Assembly: GCF_014640535.1 (NCBI RefSeq)
Contig: NZ_BMHD01000001.1
Span: 2,234,214-2,298,213 of the forward strand
Origin: Cnuibacter physcomitrellae
GTDB lineage: Bacteria > Actinomycetota > Actinomycetes > Actinomycetales > Microbacteriaceae
DNA: 64,000 nt
Reading direction: 5' to 3'
Below the pieces are notes generated by a model that saw nothing but the letters and a program-made list of their open reading frames with translations, was not told the origin of the DNA and searched no databases. A program made the translations under genes and the position numbers. Below are positions 59,728-64,000 of the stretch, in pieces (the stretch's first letter is position 1; every line of letters starts with the position of its first letter).

Positions 59728-61135
59728 AGAGCCCTCCCACGGCCAGCATGATCAAGGCGACGATGACCGCGCGGACGATGACCTTCTTGACGTGATCACC
59801 CAGGTTCACGTTCGCCAGCCCGATCAGGAGGAGGAACGAGGCGACGAGAGGACTCGACTGGTGCAGAGCCTGGCCGACCAGCGAGGCGCGAGCCATCTCG
59901 ACCGGCTCGATGCCGAAGTGCGACGCCGTCTCCGCGAGGATCGGCAGCACACCGAAGTAGAACGCGTCATTGGTCATGATGAAGGTCAGCGGGATGCTGA
60001 GGATGCCCGCGATGGTCGCCATGAACGGTCCGAGGAACGGCGGGATGATGCTGACCAGCCAGGTCGCCATCGCGTCGACCATGCCGGTCCCCGACAGGAC
60101 GCCGGTCAGGACCGAGGCCGCGAAGACCATTCCGACGACGGAGATGATCGAGGATGCGTGAGCCTTGATCTGCGCGGACTGATCCTTGATGCGCGGGAAG
60201 TTCACGACCAGCGCGATCGAAGCGGCGATCATGAAGATCAGCACCGGCTCGGTGAGGTCCATGACCAGGACGACCATCGTCGCGACGGTGAGCACGAGGT
60301 TCACCCACACCAATCGAGGGCGTGCGTTCGGGCGAGCCATGAGATCGTTGCCCTCATCGTCGACCGCGACGGAGAAGCTGTTGGTGAGCACGACCGTCGA
60401 ACCGGTCGCGTCGTCGGCCGCGGCGGCGCCCGCCCGCCGGGCAGCGGAGGAGTTCGCGCGGAGCTCGCGGTCCACGACGTCCGCCCGCTTCAGGAATCCG
60501 GGAGAGTCCGCCAGGACGAGCCGGCCCAGTCGCTTCGACTCGCTCCGTCCCATCAAGTAGGCGATCACCAGGACCGCCAGGAGGCCCGCCACGATTGAGG
60601 GCACCATCGGGACGAAGATGTCGATCGGTGAAACGTTGAGTGCCGCTGCCGCACGCGAGGTCGAGCCGCCCCAGGGGACGGTGTTGAGGACGCCGTTGCT
60701 CATGGCCGCGATCACCGTCAGCACCACGGGACTGAGACCGAGCCGGAGGTAGAGCGGAAGGAAGGCCGAGGTCACGATGATGAACGTCGTCGACCCGTCC
60801 CCATCCAGAGAGACGACCGTCGTCAGCAGCGCGGTCCCGACCACGAGTCGGGTGGGATGGTTGCCGACGAATCGGAGGATCAACCTGATCAGCGGGTCGA
60901 ACAGGCCGACATCGATCATGGTGCCGAAGAACATGATCGCGAAGAACAGCAGCCCGGCCGTCGGTGCGAGCTTGAGCAGAGCCTCCATCACCATGTCGGT
61001 CAGGCCCAGGCCCGCGCCGGTGAACAGGCCGAAGACGATCGGCACGAGGATCAGGGTCACCATCGGCGTGGCCCGTTTGGCCATCACCAGGTACAGGAAC
61101 ACCGCGATCATCGCGAAGCCGAGTACTACGAGCAT
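59708..61135 (-). CDS. CitMHS-family citrate/hydroxyacid transporter
   Basis: A 475-residue secondary carrier with about eleven to twelve membrane segments. The CitMHS pattern appears in LLFFAIMFFGTMIDVGLFDPLIR, LDGDGSTTFIIVTSAFLPLYLRLGL and WGGSTSRAAAALNVSP, with a second-half echo in FIMTNDAFYFGVLPILAETA and HQSSPLVASFLLLIGLANVNLG. A charged cytoplasmic loop lies near residues 195-270. First gene of the acid-sugar operon behind a strong promoter; GGAG 7 nt before the ATG. It presumably imports the operon's substrate, a small di- or hydroxycarboxylate. Confidence 0.9.
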   Translation of the reverse strand: MLVVLGFAMIAVFLYLVMAKRATPMVTLILVPIVFGLFTGAGLGLTDMVMEALLKLAPTAGLLFFAIMFFGTMIDVGLFDPLIRLILRFVGNHPTRLVVGTALLTTVVSLDGDGSTTFIIVTSAFLPLYLRLGLSPVVLTVIAAMSNGVLNTVPWGGSTSRAAAALNVSPIDIFVPMVPSIVAGLLAVLVIAYLMGRSESKRLGRLVLADSPGFLKRADVVDRELRANSSAARRAGAAAADDATGSTVVLTNSFSVAVDDEGNDLMARPNARPRLVWVNLVLTVATMVVLVMDLTEPVLIFMIAASIALVVNFPRIKDQSAQIKAHASSIISVVGMVFAASVLTGVLSGTGMVDAMATWLVSIIPPFLGPFMATIAGILSIPLTFIMTNDAFYFGVLPILAETASHFGIEPVEMARASLVGQALHQSSPLVASFLLLIGLANVNLGDHVKKVIVRAVIVALIMLAVGGLFAYPLF

Positions 61136-61181
61136 CGTTGCTCCTTCAGGGTCTCGAACGGGGAGGAAGCGCGCGGGTTAA

Positions 61182-61218
61182 GTTATACCCGCAGGTATAC
61201 CCATCTGACAAATACAAT
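61182..61218. promoter_or_regulatory. overlapping divergent promoters with GntR-type operators
   Basis: Minus strand: TTGTCA (61206-61211) and TATAAC (61182-61187) with an 18-nt spacer form a near-consensus promoter for the transporter operon. Plus strand: TACAAT (61213-61218) is a -10 for the GntR gene. Between them lie TATACC-CGCA-GGTATA (61184-61199) and the palindrome GGTATACC (61194-61201), typical GntR/FCD operator forms. One bound regulator would cover both promoters. Confidence 0.65.
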
Positions 61219-61224
61219 CGTGAC

Positions 61225-61926
61225 ATGAGCGGATCGAGTTCCGGATGGCAGGGGAAGGCGGACATCGTCTATGCCCTCCTCCGCTCCGACATCGAGACGG
61301 CGAAGCTCGCCCCTGGACAGACGCTCTCCGAGATCGACCTGGTGGACTACACGGGCGCTTCGCGCACTCCTGTCCGTGAGGCCATCCGGCGTCTCGCCGC
61401 GGACGGGCTGGTGGAGCTCGAGCCCCGACGCGCGCCGACCGTCTCCCGGATCTCCCTCCGAAGCGCCAGGGCGCTCTTCGAGTTCCGACGGATCCTCGAG
61501 CCGGCGGCGATCCGCCTCGTCGCGGCTGCAGCCGAGTCCGATCAGACACTGCACTCGGCGATCGAGGAGCTCCAGGACAGGTTCACCGAGCTCAGCACCA
61601 TGGAGTTCCTGGCGAGCGCTCCGGATCGGTTCACCGACGCCACCGCTGAGTTCGACGCCCTTCTGTCCGCTTCCACTCCGAACGAGTACCTACGACGCTC
61701 GATCACGGACCTGCGTCCGCACAGCGCCCGCCTCCGACACATCGCGCACAGCGACCGGAGCCGGATCAGGGACTCGATCGGCGAGCACCTGACGATGTGC
61801 CAGAGCATCCTCTCCAGCGATCCCGACCGCGCGGCTGATGCGATGACCGCACACCTGAACCACGTGGAGGAGGCGATCTTCCGCCACCTCCTCACCGCAT
61901 CGGACGCAGAGTTGCTCGTGTCGTAG
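61225..61926 (+). CDS. GntR-family regulator, FCD subgroup
   Basis: A 233-residue regulator: winged helix at about residues 12-75 (YALLRSDIETAKLAPGQTLSEIDL, ASRTPVREAIRRLAADGLVELE) and a helical FCD domain (ALFEFRRILEPAAIRLVAAA, DATAEFDALL, SIGEHLTMCQSIL, MTAHLNHVEEAI). The -10 element ends 6 nt before the ATG and there is no ribosome site, so the transcript is probably leaderless. It faces the acid-sugar operon and should regulate it and itself through the GGTATACC-type sites. Confidence 0.9.
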   Translation: MSGSSSGWQGKADIVYALLRSDIETAKLAPGQTLSEIDLVDYTGASRTPVREAIRRLAADGLVELEPRRAPTVSRISLRSARALFEFRRILEPAAIRLVAAAAESDQTLHSAIEELQDRFTELSTMEFLASAPDRFTDATAEFDALLSASTPNEYLRRSITDLRPHSARLRHIAHSDRSRIRDSIGEHLTMCQSILSSDPDRAADAMTAHLNHVEEAIFRHLLTASDAELLVS

Positions 61927-62037
61927 CTGATCTCCTCGAAACCGGAGGCATCGCCCGGGCGCCGCGCAGCGCTGCCACCGAGCTCTCGCCGATCCCCGTC
62001 GGGCGAGCCGCGTGGTGAGGGTCTAGGGTCGGGGTGC

Positions 62038-62352
62038 ATGACGGGTGAACTGGCGATGGAGATCAGGGTCGTGGGTGAGCTGTCCGACATCCACGGCTCC
62101 TCACCCGATGTGGACGAGCAGGTGATCCGCGCCGTCCGGGCCGTGCTGGCGCTCGCGCCGTCGGTGCAGGACATCGAGCGCGCCGAGCGGCTCCTCACCT
62201 CGATGACGGACGGTGCGCTGCAGGCCGGCGCCGATGCGTCCGTCGCCGACGACGACGGTCAGATCTTCTGGATGGAGCAGGGCATCACACGGGAAGCAGA
62301 CCGCGACCAGCGCCTGCGGGCGCTGCGGACCGTGCGGGAGCACCTCACCTGA
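62038..62352 (+). CDS. small uncharacterised protein
   Basis: A 104-residue acidic cytoplasmic protein (MTGELAMEIRVVGELSDIHG, then a helical region QDIERAERLLTSM and a C-terminal helix DQRLRALRTVREHLT). Start at 62038 or the Met at 62056; no strong ribosome site separates them. Family not recognised. It stands alone after the GntR gene, with a 111-nt gap. Confidence 0.5.
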   Translation: MTGELAMEIRVVGELSDIHGSSPDVDEQVIRAVRAVLALAPSVQDIERAERLLTSMTDGALQAGADASVADDDGQIFWMEQGITREADRDQRLRALRTVREHLT

Positions 62353-62492
62353 CCGGTTCGGGATGGTCGGCTGCACCGGGCGGAGACGCACAGGCTCACG
62401 GTCACCACCAGGGTGTAGCGTGGCCACATCTGAAGGGGGAGCTCCCCACATACCCGGCTGGGAAGTCGACACCGACCAGTCAGGAGCCCACC

Positions 62493-62945
62493 ATGGGCAC
62501 CACCCCCGCGTCTCCAGAAGACCGCGCCTCCTCAGGCCAAGACCGCGACACACCGCAGGCCGAGGCGGTCGAGACCAACATCCCCTGCGGCCACTGTCCC
62601 GACGGGATCCTCCTGATCCGCGACGACGGGTACGTCTACTGCCCTGCCTGCGACCACGAGCGTCCGCCGCAGCGCGGCCGGGCCGCTCACACCGCGGCGA
62701 GCGACACGTCGACCGTCGCCGAGCATCGCTCCCGGTACCCGGAGCGGATCGACGACACCGATCTGTTCGTCCCGAAGGTGGAGCTGGCCGCGGCAGCATC
62801 GGACGCCGCCCGCGCGGCCAACGACGCCGACTACGTCGCCTACCAGCAGCGGTACAGCGCCGCGATCCAGCCCGCGACACCCTCTCGGCCACGACACGCC
62901 GCCACCGCTGCGTCACGACGACACGGCGTCAGACGTGCGGGTTGA
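62493..62945 (+). CDS. small zinc-ribbon protein of unknown function
   Basis: A 150-residue hydrophilic protein. After a disordered N terminus it has a four-Cys ribbon: CGHC at about residues 32-35 and CPAC at about 50-53, likely binding one zinc. The rest is Ala-, Arg- and Asp-rich and low in complexity, with helices around KVELAAAASDAARAANDADYV. CAGGAG lies 6 nt before the ATG. It overlaps the next gene by 11 nt. Confidence 0.6.
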   Translation: MGTTPASPEDRASSGQDRDTPQAEAVETNIPCGHCPDGILLIRDDGYVYCPACDHERPPQRGRAAHTAASDTSTVAEHRSRYPERIDDTDLFVPKVELAAAASDAARAANDADYVAYQQRYSAAIQPATPSRPRHAATAASRRHGVRRAG

Positions 62946-63324
62946 CGAGCCGCTGCCGCAGGGGCCGTACCGCAGCAGAGCCCTGCTGGAACAGTGGGTG
63001 CAGGAGTTCCGCGAGCAGGGGCACAGCATCGCCGGCGGTCTCGACGTCGCCCTGCAGGACGGATCCGACGGCGGAGACACCGGGCTGGTGATCGTCCATC
63101 TGGAGAACGAGTACGCCGACATCTATCTGCAGCCCCGGCAAGGGGATCCCTTCTGGGAGGCGACACTCACCTCCCGCCTCCGGGATCGGCCTCTCACGCC
63201 CTACCAGCTCGCCGCCCTCGCCTCGGAGCTCGTGGTCGCCGGCAACCTGTGCACCTTCCTGCAGTTCAAGTCGCTGGACTGGGACCGCGCCGCCGGTGCT
63301 TCTCAGCGCTTGCGGCGGGTGTAG
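62935..63324 (+). CDS. uncharacterised 129-residue protein
   Basis: Product from GTG 62935: LPQGPYRSRALLEQWVQEFREQGHSIAGG, then a beta-rich centre (GLVIVHLENEYADIYLQ) and helices LTPYQLAALASELVVAG. No signal peptide or membrane segment. It overlaps the zinc-ribbon gene, suggesting a two-gene unit, and its 3' end overlaps the convergent membrane protein gene by 22 nt. Family not recognised. Confidence 0.55.
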   Translation: MRVDEPLPQGPYRSRALLEQWVQEFREQGHSIAGGLDVALQDGSDGGDTGLVIVHLENEYADIYLQPRQGDPFWEATLTSRLRDRPLTPYQLAALASELVVAGNLCTFLQFKSLDWDRAAGASQRLRRV

Positions 63325-63665
63325 ATCTTGACGAGAAGGGCAGCCGAGAGCGCGACGACGAGGCCTAGAAGGATCGGGCTGATGTCCTTGCTCAGGCTCT
63401 CGGCGCGATCCGGCCGGAACGCCCAGATCGCGAGCGGTGCAGCGTAGGCGACGGCCAGCGCCCCGACCCACCACCGAAGGGCTCGACTGCGGGCGTCCCG
63501 GAGCGTGAAGATCACCGCCAACGCCACCGGGACGGCCGCGAGCAGTGCGAACTGTCCGAGCAGGAGGACCGGCGTCACCCAAGCGGAGACGATGATCACC
63601 GGATGGGCGCGACGAGGCCTCCGAGCCTTCGTGGAGGGGACGGGCGGCAGGAGCGGTGTGGACAT
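63303..63665 (-). CDS. small membrane protein of unknown function
   Basis: A 120-residue protein with three to four hydrophobic segments (near 22-52, 63-82 and 95-113), a Pro/Arg-rich N terminus and the basic C-terminal tail KIYTRRKR. GGAGAAGAA precedes the ATG at 63665. It follows the MFS exporter gene on the same strand by 81 nt and may be co-transcribed with it. Family not recognised. Confidence 0.65.
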   Translation of the reverse strand: MSTPLLPPVPSTKARRPRRAHPVIIVSAWVTPVLLLGQFALLAAVPVALAVIFTLRDARSRALRWWVGALAVAYAAPLAIWAFRPDRAESLSKDISPILLGLVVALSAALLVKIYTRRKR

Positions 63666-63746
63666 TTCTTCTCCGTTTCATCGAGGCGAGGGATGCGGCG
63701 GGCCGCCGACGGGGGCCGGCCAGAGGCCCCGTCGGCGGGCGCTGGG

Positions 63747-64000
63747 TCATCGGGTGGTGCGGGCTCGGAGCGCGGCGATCGATCCGAGCAGGGCGAAGCC
63801 CGCGGCTCCGAGGAACAGCCACGAGAACCCGCCCGTGAGGGCGTCGGCGGAGGCCGCACCCGTGGCTTCGAGCGCGCCGGTCCGCGCGGTCGCGACGGAG
63901 GCCAGGATCGCGAGCCCGAGCGCACCGCCGATCTGCTGGCTGGTGTTGATGAGTCCACCGGCGAGGCCCGCCTCTCCCCCGTCGACGTCGTCGACGGCGA
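63747..64000 (-). CDS. MFS drug-exporter C terminus (partial)
   Basis: The window ends inside this gene. The 84 visible residues read GGEAGLAGGLINTSQQIGGA, then two hydrophobic segments and the end ALRARTTR. The GL-x-N-T-SQQIGGALGLA string is typical of the 14-segment DHA2 (EmrB/QacA-like) proton-driven multidrug exporters. The stop is TGA at 63747-63749. Substrate and regulation cannot be judged from this piece. Confidence 0.85.
   Translation of the reverse strand, partial: AVDDVDGGEAGLAGGLINTSQQIGGALGLAILASVATARTGALEATGAASADALTGGFSWLFLGAAGFALLGSIAALRARTTR

Noticed and set aside
1-64000. CRISPR arrays, tRNA or rRNA genes, integrases, transposases, phage genes
   Set aside because: No regularly spaced repeats, no cloverleaf or rRNA signature noticed, and no recombinase-like coding sequence found.

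Overview
The window is very GC-rich throughout, with GTG and occasional TTG starts, strong GGAGG-type ribosome sites, many 1-8 nt gene overlaps, LacI/GntR-controlled sugar and acid catabolism, and one secreted protein with an LAxTG-type C-terminal sorting signal. This points to a chromosomal segment of an actinobacterium, most likely Microbacteriaceae (inference from style and content only; no rRNA or marker gene is present). I saw no tRNA, rRNA, CRISPR array, integrase, transposase or phage gene.

Layout. 0-5 kb: a LacI regulator and L-rhamnose mutarotase, then a three-gene ABC importer of the nitrate/sulfonate/pyrimidine-precursor type. 4.8-11.4 kb: a chloramphenicol-acetyltransferase-like gene, two coupled GNAT acetyltransferases, lipoprotein and membrane genes, a one-chain HTH-nucleotidyltransferase protein, and a frameshifted membrane protein gene. 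11.4-14 kb: a BCCT osmolyte transporter divergent from a MarR regulator. 14-22.4 kb: membrane protein, hexapeptide-repeat protein, secreted ParB-fold protein, MaoC dehydratase, metallo-beta-lactamase-fold hydrolase and an ABC exporter pair, with two copies of a palindromic intergenic repeat.

22.4-37.5 kb: a large putative regulon sharing an ATTGTCGACA motif at both ends. A forward arm encodes a PLP aminotransferase and a RidA-like protein. A reverse arm of ten tightly packed genes encodes an oligopeptide-type ABC importer, a Gfo/Idh/MocA oxidoreductase, a TldD/PmbA protease pair, two DUF4438 paralogues and a D-2-hydroxyacid dehydrogenase. A GntR/FCD regulator sits divergently at the far end. 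This is the best candidate for an undescribed pathway here: uptake and dismantling of a small peptide-like or modified amino-acid compound (inference).

38-52.4 kb: L-arabinose use. It holds araB-araD-araA, a YtfQ-YtfR-YtfT-YjfF-type sugar ABC importer with a second complete ATPase, two LacI regulators and an SDR enzyme, with TGTGA/TCACA palindromes in the promoters. 52.4-53.9 kb: a decay zone with a DUF1877 gene broken by an in-frame TAA and an SDR gene missing both its 5' end and its middle, next to an ArsR gene. 53.9-61.9 kb: a four-carbon acid-sugar-type catabolic operon (OtnC- and OtnK-like enzymes, two Asp/Glu-racemase-fold paralogues, an ABM-fold protein, an isocitrate/isopropylmalate-dehydrogenase-family enzyme, an Ldh-family dehydrogenase and a CitMHS transporter) facing a GntR regulator across overlapping promoters. 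62-64 kb: small uncharacterised genes and the 3' end of an MFS drug-exporter gene cut by the window edge.

No stretch longer than 300 bases lacks a gene; the longer intergenic gaps (for example 13937-14142 and 52197-52440) hold the repeats and promoters listed.
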